A stretch of DNA of 64,000 nucleotides from Candidatus Nitrosopumilus sp. (GTDB taxonomy: Archaea > Thermoproteota > Nitrososphaeria > Nitrososphaerales > Nitrosopumilaceae), in assembly GCA_013215285.1 (NCBI GenBank), contig JABSRD010000001.1:186001-250000 (forward strand), in the 5' to 3' direction. The position numbers and the translations under genes were made by a program. The notes beneath the pieces are model-generated. The model searched no databases. It was not told the DNA's origin and worked only from the letters and a program-made list of their open reading frames with translations. Within the stretch, counting starts at the first letter, position 1; each line of letters starts with the position of its first letter. This document shows, one piece after another, positions 53,708-63,124 of this stretch.

Positions 53708-55171
53708 TTGAAAAAAATTGCAGCTGTTTTAATTATTGGGATTTTTGTAATCAGTATAATTTCCATTTCTTCATTATCTGATCAATTTGTAGATGCAGGT
53801 TCTAGAAAAAAAATTCATTTTACTCAAACTATCACATCTTCCCAAGATCCCGGACAAGGGCACCAAAATCATCAATTGGCACTTATTTTATCACCAAATG
53901 AAGGAACTCTTTATGATGGTTCAATGACATTCACCTCTAGTCAACCTGTTGAAATTGTTGTTTTACATGAAATCAACTCACAGGATGTAAAAGGTCAACC
54001 TACTTGGACTGTTGATGGAAATACTGTTTATGGATTGTCTTTAATTGATTTAGAAGAAAAATCAGGTTCCTTTGAGTTTACAGGAGCAGCTCTTGCACTA
54101 CATTCTTCAAATTCAAAAGAATTCACTACAACTGTAAGTGTTGATGGTTGGATACGAGGACAACCTACCGAAGTAATAATGCAAAAAATTGAATTAGAAA
54201 GAGAAGAACCATCGTTATTACTTTCAAGAACAAATGTTCCAGCAACAATTCCAATGCATCAAGGAATCTATGAGGGTGATGAAGTTCTTTACATCATAAC
54301 TGATGGTAGTGATGAAGATTATGCAAAAACTCTTACAGAAAAACAAGGATGGAATGTTGAACTTGCTCCAGCTATTGCCGATGTACCAAAGATTGTTCTT
54401 CAAAAAATATTTATTTTTAAAAATGGAATTAAAGGAGATGGAATTTATGGATTTCAAAATGAAGTATTTTCTAGTACCCCATCTCAAGAATCAAAATACA
54501 GTGCATTAAATTCTGTAATTGAAGTTACATGGAAAACAGGTCAAAAAGAAATATTATTTGAATCAACAGATGATATTATTTCTGCTGAAGAAAATGGTAG
54601 AATTGAATTTAATGAAACAGAAATTGTTCTTAATACTCCTCAAATTGTTTGGCCTGATGGACAAATGATAGTACGTTCTGATAAAGAAATTACTACTGAA
54701 ACACCATATGGTGGAGGTCAAATAGTTGAAATCAATGAAGATGAACTAACTGTAACCTTTGTGGCTCATCGTGGATGGGGTCCAGATGGTAGAACTATCT
54801 ATTACATTGTAACAGATGCTACTCCTAGTGGTCCTGCCGAAATGATGGGTGTTGCTTCATCACCAGTTTCTGCAAATCTAATTGCTCATTCAGGAGCAGT
54901 TGATCTTTTCCAATTTAAAAATGGCATTAAGGGATCTAGTCCATTAGGTTTCCAAGCAGGAATTGCTGGTGCCGCACTTGGTGATGAAAATTATAGTCCA
55001 ATGTGGAGAATTTATCTAGTTGAATGGAATGATGCAAAATCTGCAAAAATTCTAGAAACCAAGTCTGATATTGACTCATTTCGTGCAGATGATTTGTTAT
55101 TTGTGAGTATTGCACGACCAACTAACAGTGATCATATAGTTAATTGTCCATTTATTGATCCATTTCAATAG
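53708..55171 (+). CDS. Secreted protein with an internal duplication, unknown function
   Basis: 487 residues. Signal peptide ~1-25 (IAAVLIIGIFVISIISISSL). A His-containing start (QGHQNHQLALIL) and beta-sandwich fill to ~155. Then two copies of a ~130-residue unit: the first has VLYIITDGSDED...IFKNGIKGDGIYGFQNEV, the second IYYIVTDATPSG...FKNGIKGSSPLGFQAGI, each followed by strands ending near V-x-W. Such duplicated secreted proteins are common on thaumarchaeal cell surfaces. No C-terminal anchor is seen. Confidence 0.65.
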   Translation: MKKIAAVLIIGIFVISIISISSLSDQFVDAGSRKKIHFTQTITSSQDPGQGHQNHQLALILSPNEGTLYDGSMTFTSSQPVEIVVLHEINSQDVKGQPTWTVDGNTVYGLSLIDLEEKSGSFEFTGAALALHSSNSKEFTTTVSVDGWIRGQPTEVIMQKIELEREEPSLLLSRTNVPATIPMHQGIYEGDEVLYIITDGSDEDYAKTLTEKQGWNVELAPAIADVPKIVLQKIFIFKNGIKGDGIYGFQNEVFSSTPSQESKYSALNSVIEVTWKTGQKEILFESTDDIISAEENGRIEFNETEIVLNTPQIVWPDGQMIVRSDKEITTETPYGGGQIVEINEDELTVTFVAHRGWGPDGRTIYYIVTDATPSGPAEMMGVASSPVSANLIAHSGAVDLFQFKNGIKGSSPLGFQAGIAGAALGDENYSPMWRIYLVEWNDAKSAKILETKSDIDSFRADDLLFVSIARPTNSDHIVNCPFIDPFQ

Positions 55172-55215
55172 ATCACTAAACGGATAAATTACTTGATAGA
55201 AAATTTGTTTTAAAA

Positions 55216-56010
55216 TTGACTGGTAAACTCTACATTGTTGGTGTTGGTCCTGGCCATCATGATCACATGACATTTCGAGCAAAAGAGGTAATCACTGAAA
55301 GTGACACAATTGTTGGTTATGAAACTTATGTAAATCTAGTTCAAGATCTCATTAAAGATAAAACAGTTTATCGTTATGCAATGACACAAGAAGTTGAAAG
55401 AGCTCATCAATGTATTGATCTTGCCAAATCTGGAAAGATTGTTTCACTTGTATCTAGTGGAGATCCTGGAATTTATGGAATGGCTGGATTAATTTATGAA
55501 ACATTAGCTGAGAGTGGTTGGAATCCTAAAGATGGATTACAAGTTGAAATAATTCCTGGTGTTTCAGCATTAAATTCATGTGCATCTATTGTTGGTTCAC
55601 CATTAATGACTGATTTTGCAGTTGTTAGTATGAGTGATTTGTTAGTTCCATGGGAAATTATTGAAAAACGTGTTGAAGCTGCAGCTCAAGGTGATTTTGT
55701 AATTGTTATTTACAATCCGGCAAGTAAAAAAAGAATTCATCAATTAGAAAAAACTAGACAAATTCTTTTAAAATATAGAAAGTCTACAACTCCTGTTGCA
55801 ATTATCAAGGGAGCATTTAGAGAATCTGAAACAATTGTTATGACTGATTTGAATGATTTACCTAATCATTCAGATACTTTAGGCATGATCAGTACTGTAA
55901 TTATTGGAAATTCATCTACATATACTTACAAAGATTTGATGATAAATCCAAGAGGATACAAATCAAAATATAATTTAGAAGAACAAACTAATCCAGATCT
56001 TAAAGTCTAA
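55216..56010 (+). CDS. cobJ: Precorrin-3B C17-methyltransferase (CbiH/CobJ)
   Basis: 264 residues from a TTG. GKLYIVGVGPGHHDHMTFRA is the SAM-binding opening. SSGDPGIYGMAGLIYE, VEIIPGVSALNSCASIVGSP, DFAVVSMSDLLVPWEIIEKR and FVIVIYNPASKKR are the family's hallmark blocks. It methylates C17 with ring contraction in cobalamin synthesis. With cbiE at 5753 it supports a cobamide pathway in this genome, although not clustered. Confidence 0.93.
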   Translation: MTGKLYIVGVGPGHHDHMTFRAKEVITESDTIVGYETYVNLVQDLIKDKTVYRYAMTQEVERAHQCIDLAKSGKIVSLVSSGDPGIYGMAGLIYETLAESGWNPKDGLQVEIIPGVSALNSCASIVGSPLMTDFAVVSMSDLLVPWEIIEKRVEAAAQGDFVIVIYNPASKKRIHQLEKTRQILLKYRKSTTPVAIIKGAFRESETIVMTDLNDLPNHSDTLGMISTVIIGNSSTYTYKDLMINPRGYKSKYNLEEQTNPDLKV

Positions 56011-57095
56011 TAGCTTTTCTTAATTGTTTCAAATAACTCTTCACTAAGATTGAGTTTTTCTCTAATTGGAGAAATTACTTTCACTAAATAATCCCCAACA
56101 GTTTGTTTCAAATCTCCTGGATGTAATTTCTTTTCAGCAAAATCTGTTTCTAATTGATTGTAATTAGTATATGATACATTACCGCCAAATTTTTCAGGTC
56201 TTTCGATATTCATTTCTTTAAACTCATGAAAAATTATTGTTCTTGCAATTTCTAATAGTGGATTATTCTGAATATTTGCTTCTTCACACCATGCTTTGCT
56301 AATCTTTTTCTTTATTTCATTATCAGTATTATGTACAAATACACCTGAATTTGGATCAGATTTACTCATTTTTCCTAATATTTGAGAATCATTAGATTCT
56401 GCTGGTTTTAAAAGCCCTGGTAACAATTTGTGATGAATAGCTACTGGAACTTTCCATTTCATTTTAGGAAAAATTTCTCTTACTAACATGTGTATTTTTC
56501 TTTGATCCATTCCTGAATGTACAATGTCTAAATCAAGTGAATGGATATCAACTGCTTGCATAGGTGGATAAAGTAATTTTGCAAGATCAATTTTTGCTTC
56601 ATCTTCAGTTCTTCCCATAATAGTTAGAGTGCGCATAGTACGTTTTAGTGACATGTGTTTAGTGAATTCAATAAATTCTCTCCAGTATTCTTTTTTTGAA
56701 TCATAAAGTTCAGAACCAAGAACAATGTTTACTCCTGGACATACAAGTTTGAAAGCCTCTGTATAATATTTTGAAACTTTTGAAATAGTTTCCCAATCTC
56801 CACCTAGTTTATCATTAATTAGAGTGTGCCAATCTGCAAGAAAAACTGTACAATTAACACCTGCTTTGATAAAATCATTAATTTTGAAACCAGTACTGAT
56901 TAAACTACCGAGATGTAAAAAACCAGAAATTTCTAAACCAATGTAATGTTTTGGAGATGAGTTTGTCTTAAATAATTCAATTAATTCATCATGTGTTACT
57001 ACTTCTTCAGTTGGTGGTTTTTCAATCAAATTTACCTTTTCTGCAATGTCCAAATCAAAACAACTTTCGAGATCTAAACCTATAAAGTTATTCAA
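56007..57095 (-). CDS. tyrS: Tyrosyl-tRNA synthetase
   Basis: 362 residues, the size of archaeal/eukaryotic-type TyrRS. Class I motifs are GFLHLGSLI (HIGH-like) near residue 58 and LGKMSKSDPNSG (KMSKS) near 230. YIGLEISGFLHLG and VHSGMDQRKIHML flank the Tyr pocket. It charges tRNA-Tyr. Four-base overlap with cobJ, tail to tail. Confidence 0.94.
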   Translation of the reverse strand: MNNFIGLDLESCFDLDIAEKVNLIEKPPTEEVVTHDELIELFKTNSSPKHYIGLEISGFLHLGSLISTGFKINDFIKAGVNCTVFLADWHTLINDKLGGDWETISKVSKYYTEAFKLVCPGVNIVLGSELYDSKKEYWREFIEFTKHMSLKRTMRTLTIMGRTEDEAKIDLAKLLYPPMQAVDIHSLDLDIVHSGMDQRKIHMLVREIFPKMKWKVPVAIHHKLLPGLLKPAESNDSQILGKMSKSDPNSGVFVHNTDNEIKKKISKAWCEEANIQNNPLLEIARTIIFHEFKEMNIERPEKFGGNVSYTNYNQLETDFAEKKLHPGDLKQTVGDYLVKVISPIREKLNLSEELFETIKKSY

Positions 57096-57147
57096 AATTT
57101 TTAGCTGGATTTAGAATCTTTGAATAGTAGAAATAATTACAATACAC

Positions 57148-57357
57148 ATGACACTTGAAGAAGGATTAGAATTAATTGAAAATTATAAGAAAGGATTACA
57201 AAAATTCATTGATCTATTACCTGAACAATCTGTCCAATTAGGGCCTGAAATGATCAAAACCCTTTCTATGAACTCAAAAAATGAAATTAAAAACTTGGAA
57301 GCAATTGAAAAAGCGCTTAAAAGACAATCTAAATACGAATCTGGTTTGTCTGAATAA
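57148..57357 (+). CDS. Small helical protein, unknown
   Basis: 69 residues, helical and charged (LEEGLELIENYKKGLQKFID, NEIKNLEAIEKALKRQSKYE). No motif; possibly a coiled-coil accessory protein. Divergent from tyrS. Confidence 0.5.
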   Translation: MTLEEGLELIENYKKGLQKFIDLLPEQSVQLGPEMIKTLSMNSKNEIKNLEAIEKALKRQSKYESGLSE

Positions 57358-57369
57358 TTTTTTGAATAT

Positions 57370-57558
57370 TTACTTACAATTTTTTTTGTGTTTTCTTAAA
57401 TCATCCGACATGCGAAATTCGGTTCCACATACTCTACATTTCTCTGTTTTCTTGCTATGCGCTTTTTCCTGATGTTTCTTTAATTTGTCAGAATCTGGGA
57501 GAACTGTTCCACATTTTTTACATTTTAATTCATTTGTATTTTTTCCAAAAAATCCCAT
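57370..57558 (-). CDS. Two-finger C2H2 zinc protein
   Basis: 62 residues. Finger 1 is CKKCGTVLPDSDKLKKHQEK with AH; finger 2 is CRVCGTEFRMSDDLRKHKKN with C. Spacing C-x2-C-x12-H-x3/4-[HC] is a classic nucleic-acid-binding type. The last ligand of finger 2 is probably Cys (KKNCK). Archaeal C2H2 miniproteins are usually of unknown target. Confidence 0.85.
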   Translation of the reverse strand: MGFFGKNTNELKCKKCGTVLPDSDKLKKHQEKAHSKKTEKCRVCGTEFRMSDDLRKHKKNCK

Positions 57559-57651
57559 ATTGAATGTATTTCTACGTACTAAGAATAATAGTTTTTATGA
57601 AAAATCATCATTAAAATGAAATTATCAAAAATATTTTTGATAAATTAATAA

Positions 57652-58236
57652 TTATTCTGATTCATTCAAGCTTTTTCTTGGTTTTATGCTTAGATAAAAT
57701 CCATGAGTGCTAATAATAAAACCTGCCAGAAATATTTTGGTTGCAAAAATTAAATTCCATGGTCTATCTGGATCAGGATAAGCAACTGATAATCTATCAA
57801 TATCTGGAACTTGCCCATTGATTATACCTGCTGTAATTTGTGCATTTAACACTGTAAAGTTGTATAACACTTCATAGAGTGCAATAATTGAAAATCCCAA
57901 CAGCATTAATTGAAGTAGTGACATCTTTGCACCAACAATTTTATCTCCAGCAGTTCTTTTCCAACCAATCCTAGTAACACAATACCACCCAATTATTGTA
58001 GAGAAAAATATCCAAGTTGAAACTCTTGCAAAATTTTCAAAAGGAATAGTTGTATTGTTAATAGCTTCGCCCATTACATAAGTACCATTTTCAATCCATT
58101 CTATTGTTGTAACATACACCCCAAATACTAGGGATGCTATCATGATAAATCCACAAACATAGAAAATGTAAAGATAAACCTTGTAACTCGCATCTTTTTT
58201 TTCAAGATAGCGTGGCTTCATGATGCCGTTTGCCAA
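57652..58236 (-). CDS. Four-helix membrane protein, unknown
   Basis: 194 residues with four transmembrane helices (VYLYIFYVCGFIMIASLVFG, FARVSTWIFFSTIIGWYCV, SLLQLMLLGFSIIALYEVLY, LIFATKIFLAGFIISTHGFY) and a short extracytoplasmic loop with N-x-[ST] sites. No enzyme motif. Divergent from the DegT gene by about 52 bp. Confidence 0.6.
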   Translation of the reverse strand: MANGIMKPRYLEKKDASYKVYLYIFYVCGFIMIASLVFGVYVTTIEWIENGTYVMGEAINNTTIPFENFARVSTWIFFSTIIGWYCVTRIGWKRTAGDKIVGAKMSLLQLMLLGFSIIALYEVLYNFTVLNAQITAGIINGQVPDIDRLSVAYPDPDRPWNLIFATKIFLAGFIISTHGFYLSIKPRKSLNESE

Positions 58237-58288
58237 ATTTTGAAATATAAAAATTCATGTTTTCTCAACGAGATTTATAGACTAGTTA

Positions 58289-59386
58289 TTGAAAGAATTA
58301 CTATTGAAAATTGCAATTAACATTCCTATAGTTGGTAAAGAAGAGATTTCAGCAGTAACTTCTATTCTTAGAAATGGTGCTTTAACCTCATCTGCAAATC
58401 AAGGAGGTAAGCATGTTCAAGATTTTGAAAAGTTAACAGCCTCTTTTGTAAAATCAAAATATGTAATTGCAGTTAATTCGGGTACTGCCGCTTTACAGGC
58501 TGCTCTTTATGCATTAGATATCAAAAACGGTGATGAAGTTTTAATTCCATCATTTACTTTTGTTGCTACTGCAAATGCAGTTGTTTCAACTGGAGCAAAA
58601 CCTATCTTTGTTGACATACTAAAAGAAAATTATACAATAGATCCTGATGATCTAGAAAAAAAGATTACAAAAAAAACTCGTGCAATTATTCCTGTACATC
58701 TTTATGGAAATGTAGCTAATATTGAAAGACTTACTGAAATTTCTAAAAAATATAATCTTCCAATAATTGAAGACTCTGCACAATCTTTAGGTTCAACTTA
58801 CAAAAGAAAACATACTGGAACTTTCTTTGAAATGGGATGTTTTAGTATGTATCCTGCAAAAGTAATGACTTCTGGAGAAGGTGGTTTTATTGTTACAAAC
58901 AACAAAAAACTTAGAGACAAATTATTGATGATTAGAAATCATGGAATGATTCATGGATATGATACAAAAATATTTGGTCTAAACTTAAGATTACCTGAAA
59001 TTAATGCTGCAATTGCAACCATACAAATGAAAAAACTTCCAAATTTTCTAAAATCTAGAAAAAGAAATGCAGAACTTTTATCAAAATTAATTTCTGATCT
59101 TAATGTGGTAATTCCCACTCAACGAAAAAATGAAAATGTTAATTGGTATCTTTATACAATTGCAACTGAAAAACGTGATAAGTTTTTAAAAAAATTGAAT
59201 GAAAAAGGAATTGGTGCTGCATCTTACTACCCTATTCCTGTTCATAAAACTCCATTTTACAAATCAAAAACTAAACTCCCGATTACTGATTGGTCTGCCT
59301 CACATGTAATTTCTTTACCAATTCATCCTAAAGTAACTCAAAAAAATATTGAATTTATTGCTAAAACTATTCGTGATATTTTGTGA
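58289..59386 (+). CDS. DegT/DnrJ/EryC1/StrS-family sugar aminotransferase
   Basis: 365 residues as given; TTG 58304 (LKIAINIPIVGKEEISAV) may be the real start. AVNSGTAALQAALYAL binds PLP phosphate, PIIEDSAQSLGSTYKRK binds the ring, and the PLP lysine lies in FSMYPAKVMTSGEGGFIVTN. The family transfers amino groups to keto-sugars for glycan synthesis, plausibly for surface glycans. No sugar pathway genes adjoin it. Confidence 0.9.
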   Translation: MKELLLKIAINIPIVGKEEISAVTSILRNGALTSSANQGGKHVQDFEKLTASFVKSKYVIAVNSGTAALQAALYALDIKNGDEVLIPSFTFVATANAVVSTGAKPIFVDILKENYTIDPDDLEKKITKKTRAIIPVHLYGNVANIERLTEISKKYNLPIIEDSAQSLGSTYKRKHTGTFFEMGCFSMYPAKVMTSGEGGFIVTNNKKLRDKLLMIRNHGMIHGYDTKIFGLNLRLPEINAAIATIQMKKLPNFLKSRKRNAELLSKLISDLNVVIPTQRKNENVNWYLYTIATEKRDKFLKKLNEKGIGAASYYPIPVHKTPFYKSKTKLPITDWSASHVISLPIHPKVTQKNIEFIAKTIRDIL

Positions 59387-59493
59387 ATGTATTAGGCACG
59401 ATTGTCAAATAGCTTTCTAAAACATTTGTTTATTTTTGAGTAATTTTACCAAAATTCAATTTTGTAAATTAATTGAAAACCACATTAGAATTT

Positions 59494-59847
59494 TTAATAG
59501 CCATTTTCTTGTCTTTCTCGATTAATTTTATTTTTCTTTTTGTATTCTTCTACAATATCATTTGGTGTAAGATTTAGTTCAAGTGAAGCCTGAACAACAA
59601 AATGCCAAATATCAATTAATTCTTCTCTTGCCTCTGCTACATCAAATTTAGCTGGTGTTTTCCACCATTTCCAATTTGTTGTTCTTTGTAGCTCTATTGC
59701 TTCATGCATTATTGCAGTAGACAATGCAGATATTCTTCCTTCAGAATCTTTTGGATATCTATCGAGATTCATCATTTCTGATAGGCCTTTTTGAAGTTTG
59801 AATATTGTATCTAATCGATCTATTTTCTCAGAAGTTTCTTGTGACAA
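59494..59847 (-). CDS. All-alpha NTP pyrophosphatase, dUTPase_2-like
   Basis: 117 residues. HEAIELQRTTNWKWWK and EAREELIDIWHFVVQASLEL provide the E-x2-x-E and E-E-x2-D metal pairs of the MazG/dimeric dUTPase superfamily, and KKKNKINRERQENGY is the typical dUTPase_2 tail. Likely hydrolyses dUTP (or another dNTP) to the monophosphate, limiting uracil in DNA. Confidence 0.8.
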   Translation of the reverse strand: MSQETSEKIDRLDTIFKLQKGLSEMMNLDRYPKDSEGRISALSTAIMHEAIELQRTTNWKWWKTPAKFDVAEAREELIDIWHFVVQASLELNLTPNDIVEEYKKKNKINRERQENGY

Positions 59848-59886
59848 TGATAAATTAATTTGAGAAATAATTGAACTTAAGTCTTT

Positions 59887-60780
59887 TTAAAATCGGATCA
59901 TTTTTTCATACATCTTGACTCTTTTTGAAATATCTCCATTTTTGATTTTTAGTAATCCATCTAAACCATATCTTTCAACTGCAAATGATCCTAAAACATT
60001 TCCATAAACTACTGCTTTTTTAATTTCAGATAAACTAGTTGATTTTTTACTTGCAAGATATCCTATCATAGCTCCTGCAAAAGAATCACCTGCTCCTGTA
60101 GGATCTACCACATTTTCTAACGAAAAACCTGCTGTTGGAAAAATTACATCATCATAAAACATAAGGGAACCATGTTCACCTTTTTTGATAATTACATATT
60201 TTACTCCCCATTGCATCATCTTTTTTGCACACTTTATCAAATTGAATTCTTTTGTTAGAAGTTTAGCTTCTTCATCATTTATTACGACTGCATCTACAGC
60301 TTTTATCATCTTAATCACTGATTCTCTTTTAGTTGATATCCAAAAATCAATTGTATCGCACATTGAAAATTTTACTTTATCAAATTCTTTGATTAATGCT
60401 GTATTTTGCTCAGGATCATTATTTGCAAGATATACAAATTGAGATTTTCTATAATCATCAGGAACAGTTGGTTTGAAATCAGCAAGTACGTTTAATTCAG
60501 TTTTTAAAGTTAATCTAGTACTTAATGTATTATCATATTTTCCATCATAGCGGAATGTTTTGCCTTCTTTGATAGTTAATCCTTGTAAATCAAGATGTTT
60601 AGATAAAATTTTGTGGTGTTGTTTTGGAAAATCTTTACCAACAACTGCAATTAATCCTGTATTAACAAAATTACTTGCAGAAATTGCTGCAAAAGTTGCT
60701 GCACCACCTAAAACATTTTTTAGAGTTTTTTTTGGAGTTCTAATTGTATCTAATGCTGTAGAACCAAAAACAGTAAGCAT
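59887..60780 (-). CDS. PfkB-family sugar/nucleoside kinase
   Basis: 297 residues. VLGGAATFAAISASNF holds the substrate-binding Gly pair. VDPTGAGDSFAGAMIGYLAS is the PfkB signature with the catalytic Asp and anion hole. VVINDEEAKLLTK is another family block. It phosphorylates a sugar or nucleoside; substrate not assignable. Downstream of a secreted-protein gene on the same strand by 11 bp. Confidence 0.88.
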   Translation of the reverse strand: MLTVFGSTALDTIRTPKKTLKNVLGGAATFAAISASNFVNTGLIAVVGKDFPKQHHKILSKHLDLQGLTIKEGKTFRYDGKYDNTLSTRLTLKTELNVLADFKPTVPDDYRKSQFVYLANNDPEQNTALIKEFDKVKFSMCDTIDFWISTKRESVIKMIKAVDAVVINDEEAKLLTKEFNLIKCAKKMMQWGVKYVIIKKGEHGSLMFYDDVIFPTAGFSLENVVDPTGAGDSFAGAMIGYLASKKSTSLSEIKKAVVYGNVLGSFAVERYGLDGLLKIKNGDISKRVKMYEKMIRF

Positions 60781-60791
60781 TTGAGAAGAAA

Positions 60792-61244
60792 TTAATTTTG
60801 ATGTATAAATTCGCTTGCTTGTTCCTCTGTTGGATAATAAACAAATGGAATATCAATAGATGTAATGATTAGATCATATTTTGTTATCCCAGTAATTTTC
60901 ACAGTTTTTGACTCTTCATCAGTATTTGAATTTGTGTGAAAAATTCCATTAACGTAACTGCTATCTAATGGTTGTAATGTGAATGGTTCTAGCTTGCCTT
61001 TTCCCACCATTTCATCATTAGCAATTATAAAGAATTCAGTTTCTCCTGCAGTTAATATCAATAATGAGGGATTTTCAAATCGTAATTCAATATTATAGTT
61101 AGAACCTTTTTCAGTTTCATTTAACAATTCACTATGTGTAATACTTACTTCAATTTGTGATGCAGATGTATATTGCAAATATCCAAAAATACTCATACCT
61201 AGTATGAATAGAACAATTAGACCACCTTTTTTTGATGATTTCAT
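60792..61244 (-). CDS. Secreted or membrane-anchored LEA14-like protein
   Basis: 150 residues. One N-terminal hydrophobic helix (GGLIVLFILGMSIFGYLQY) may be a signal or anchor. The remaining beta sandwich (IEVSITHSELLNETEKGSNY, NIELRFENPSLLILTAGETE) resembles the LEA14/WHy fold, including the N-P-[ST] turn. Role unknown. Confidence 0.6.
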   Translation of the reverse strand: MKSSKKGGLIVLFILGMSIFGYLQYTSASQIEVSITHSELLNETEKGSNYNIELRFENPSLLILTAGETEFFIIANDEMVGKGKLEPFTLQPLDSSYVNGIFHTNSNTDEESKTVKITGITKYDLIITSIDIPFVYYPTEEQASEFIHQN

Positions 61245-61375
61245 GACTAATTATCATAAAATTACATTTTAACTCATGAGGGAATTAATCACGATAAATT
61301 GTGTAAAAGTTTTGATCTACTCTTAAAGCTCATTAGAGCTAACACAATAAATCAAAATTTAATGATTATTTCTCA

Positions 61376-61855
61376 TTGGCTAAGATAAAACTAAAGCTCG
61401 GAGAAAATGAAATTGAGATTGACTCTAGAGATTTCTATGTTGATAATCAAACACTTGGTGAAGTAATAGATAGCATTTCACAACATTTACCTGAAAATCA
61501 AGCAAAAATAGTCTATGAACCTGTATCTGTAAATCCAACTGAAATAAATCAACCAACACAATCTGGTCTAGAATCTTTGGATAATGCAGAAACATATGAA
61601 CCAGAATTTGATGAGCCCAAATACATTACTTATGAAATTAAATCAAAATTACGAATTTTAGAAACAAGTAGATTCTTTGATTCACCTAGAACTGTGACTG
61701 AAACTGTTCAACAATTAAGAGAATTTGGTTGGGCTACAAGTCCATTGGATGTTTCAAAAGCTTTGGCAAAAATGGCATCAAGCAAAGAGATTTTGAAAAA
61801 TTCTTTTGAAAATAGAACCCATTATTTTGTTGAAGAATCATTAGTTACTAATTAA
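61376..61855 (+). CDS. Two-domain protein with C-terminal winged helix
   Basis: 159 residues from a TTG. The N-terminal ~40 residues (KIKLKLGENEIEIDSRDFYV) form a small beta unit, then an acidic linker, then a winged helix (~85-155: ILETSRFFDSPRTVTETVQQ, DVSKALAKMASSKEILKNSF, wing RTHYFVE). The layout parallels the origin-adjacent protein at 11206. It overlaps the zinc-ribbon gene by 8 bp, tail to tail. Confidence 0.6.
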   Translation: MAKIKLKLGENEIEIDSRDFYVDNQTLGEVIDSISQHLPENQAKIVYEPVSVNPTEINQPTQSGLESLDNAETYEPEFDEPKYITYEIKSKLRILETSRFFDSPRTVTETVQQLREFGWATSPLDVSKALAKMASSKEILKNSFENRTHYFVEESLVTN

Positions 61856-62039
61856 TAATATAATTACACTTTTTACAGTTAGAAAAAATTTCTCCATCTA
61901 AATGATCAAAGTGTGTATTACATTGGTTACACGTATGGTGCATATCAAAATAACCATCCTTTTCTCTTTCCCCTATCTTATTTGATATCAGATCTGTACT
62001 TTTGCATTTTATGCAATGACAACCACATTCAATCTTCAT
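61848..62039 (-). CDS. Double zinc-ribbon miniprotein
   Basis: 63 residues with Cys pairs CHCIKC, CNQC and CKKC and two His, enough for two zinc sites (ECGCHCIKCKSTDLISNKIG, HTCNQCNTHFDHLDGEIFSN). Divergent from the 51-aa zinc-ribbon gene by 46 bp, so a linked pair of metal-binding miniproteins. Function unknown. Confidence 0.7.
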   Translation of the reverse strand: MKIECGCHCIKCKSTDLISNKIGEREKDGYFDMHHTCNQCNTHFDHLDGEIFSNCKKCNYIIN

Positions 62040-62085
62040 TATTTATCAGATAATGTATGTATAGTTACAGTACTTATACAAATCA

Positions 62086-62241
62086 TTGGAAAAAAAAAGA
62101 ATCATACCAATAGAAATCGATGATCATTTCAAACTTTTTGGAAAAGAAGCATGGGAAGTAGTTTATGGTGAAAAATGCCCTGTTTGTAATGTCAGAATTG
62201 ATGAATATGGTTTTTGTTCGTGTGGTTCTGGCGGAGATTAA
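62086..62241 (+). CDS. 51-aa zinc-ribbon-like miniprotein (missed by the track)
   Basis: From TTG 62086: LEKKRIIPIEIDDHFKLFGK, EAWEVVYGEKCPVCNVRIDE, then YGFCSCGSGGD and TAA. The CPVC and CSC pairs form a likely zinc knuckle at the C-terminus. It overlaps the 3' end of the secreted-protein gene on the other strand by 50 bp, a long overlap that lowers confidence somewhat. Confidence 0.6.
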   Translation: MEKKRIIPIEIDDHFKLFGKEAWEVVYGEKCPVCNVRIDEYGFCSCGSGGD

Positions 62242-63124
62242 ATTTTCTCATCAATGGCATAGCAAGAATCATCAAAAACCCTATTGCCAATGGAGCAATA
62301 ATTGGAAATTCTGGAATTACAGTGGTTCCAATTATTGAAATTTCTCCTGAAGAATCAGGTTTCATATTAAGCCAAACATGAGTTCCATTATTGAGATATT
62401 TATGAAAGAAAATTTTCTCATCATCAAGAAATACTAGATATGGTTCCCATAACAACTCTAATGGAATTATTACAGTTACAAATTTATCTTTTTCAAGAAC
62501 ATCAAAAATGATACTCTTTGTTAGTTGATCAAAAACAAATTTATCAATATTTGAATGACTTCTAATTTCAACTGCAAATTCAGCATCACCCCATTTTACA
62601 TTTTTTAAAATTTTTGGTTCATTGATAGAATATTCTAAAATCACTTGACATCCATGACATGTTATTCCTTTCTTTTCATCAAAGTAAACAGGTCGTTCAT
62701 TAGTAAAGATCAAATCTACTTCTTCAGGAAAAATGAAAGAAGTTGATTCAAGATATCTGAAACTCCATGTCCACACATTATCTTTTTGCAAAAGTACATG
62801 TTCTAAATCATATTCTATAATGGAATCACTATTAGATGGAAAAATCAATACTCCGATATTGTCTCCAATTACTGAAAATTGTTTCTCTTTTCCTTGCTCA
62901 TTTGTTACTGAAATATTTGAAACAGTTCCATAAATTAATTCAGTTTGATTTGGTAAATTTGATGAAGCAATAACATGTTTGATGTGAACATTTCCATCTG
63001 AATTTATGATAACTTCGACAGATCTTTGATTAGATTTTTCACCAATTGAAATTTGAGCATCAGCTACAGGAACAATGGATATTATCAATAAAATTACTAA
63101 AAATCCGAAAATCTTTGTATTCAT
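62192..63124 (-). CDS. Secreted protein with C-terminal PEF-like membrane anchor
   Basis: 310 residues. Signal peptide ~1-23 (IFGFLVILLIISIVPVADAQ). A beta-rich ectodomain follows. At the C-terminus, TVIPEFPIIAPLAIGFLMIL then basic residues has the P-E-F plus helix plus Arg/Lys layout of archaeal PEF/PEFG-CTERM sorting tails. A lone pair ITCHGCQVIL (C-x2-C) sits near residue 155. Surface-exposed; function unknown. It abuts the cyclophilin gene (stop 63125) on the same strand. Confidence 0.65.
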   Translation of the reverse strand: MNTKIFGFLVILLIISIVPVADAQISIGEKSNQRSVEVIINSDGNVHIKHVIASSNLPNQTELIYGTVSNISVTNEQGKEKQFSVIGDNIGVLIFPSNSDSIIEYDLEHVLLQKDNVWTWSFRYLESTSFIFPEEVDLIFTNERPVYFDEKKGITCHGCQVILEYSINEPKILKNVKWGDAEFAVEIRSHSNIDKFVFDQLTKSIIFDVLEKDKFVTVIIPLELLWEPYLVFLDDEKIFFHKYLNNGTHVWLNMKPDSSGEISIIGTTVIPEFPIIAPLAIGFLMILAMPLMRKFNLRQNHTNKNHIHQF

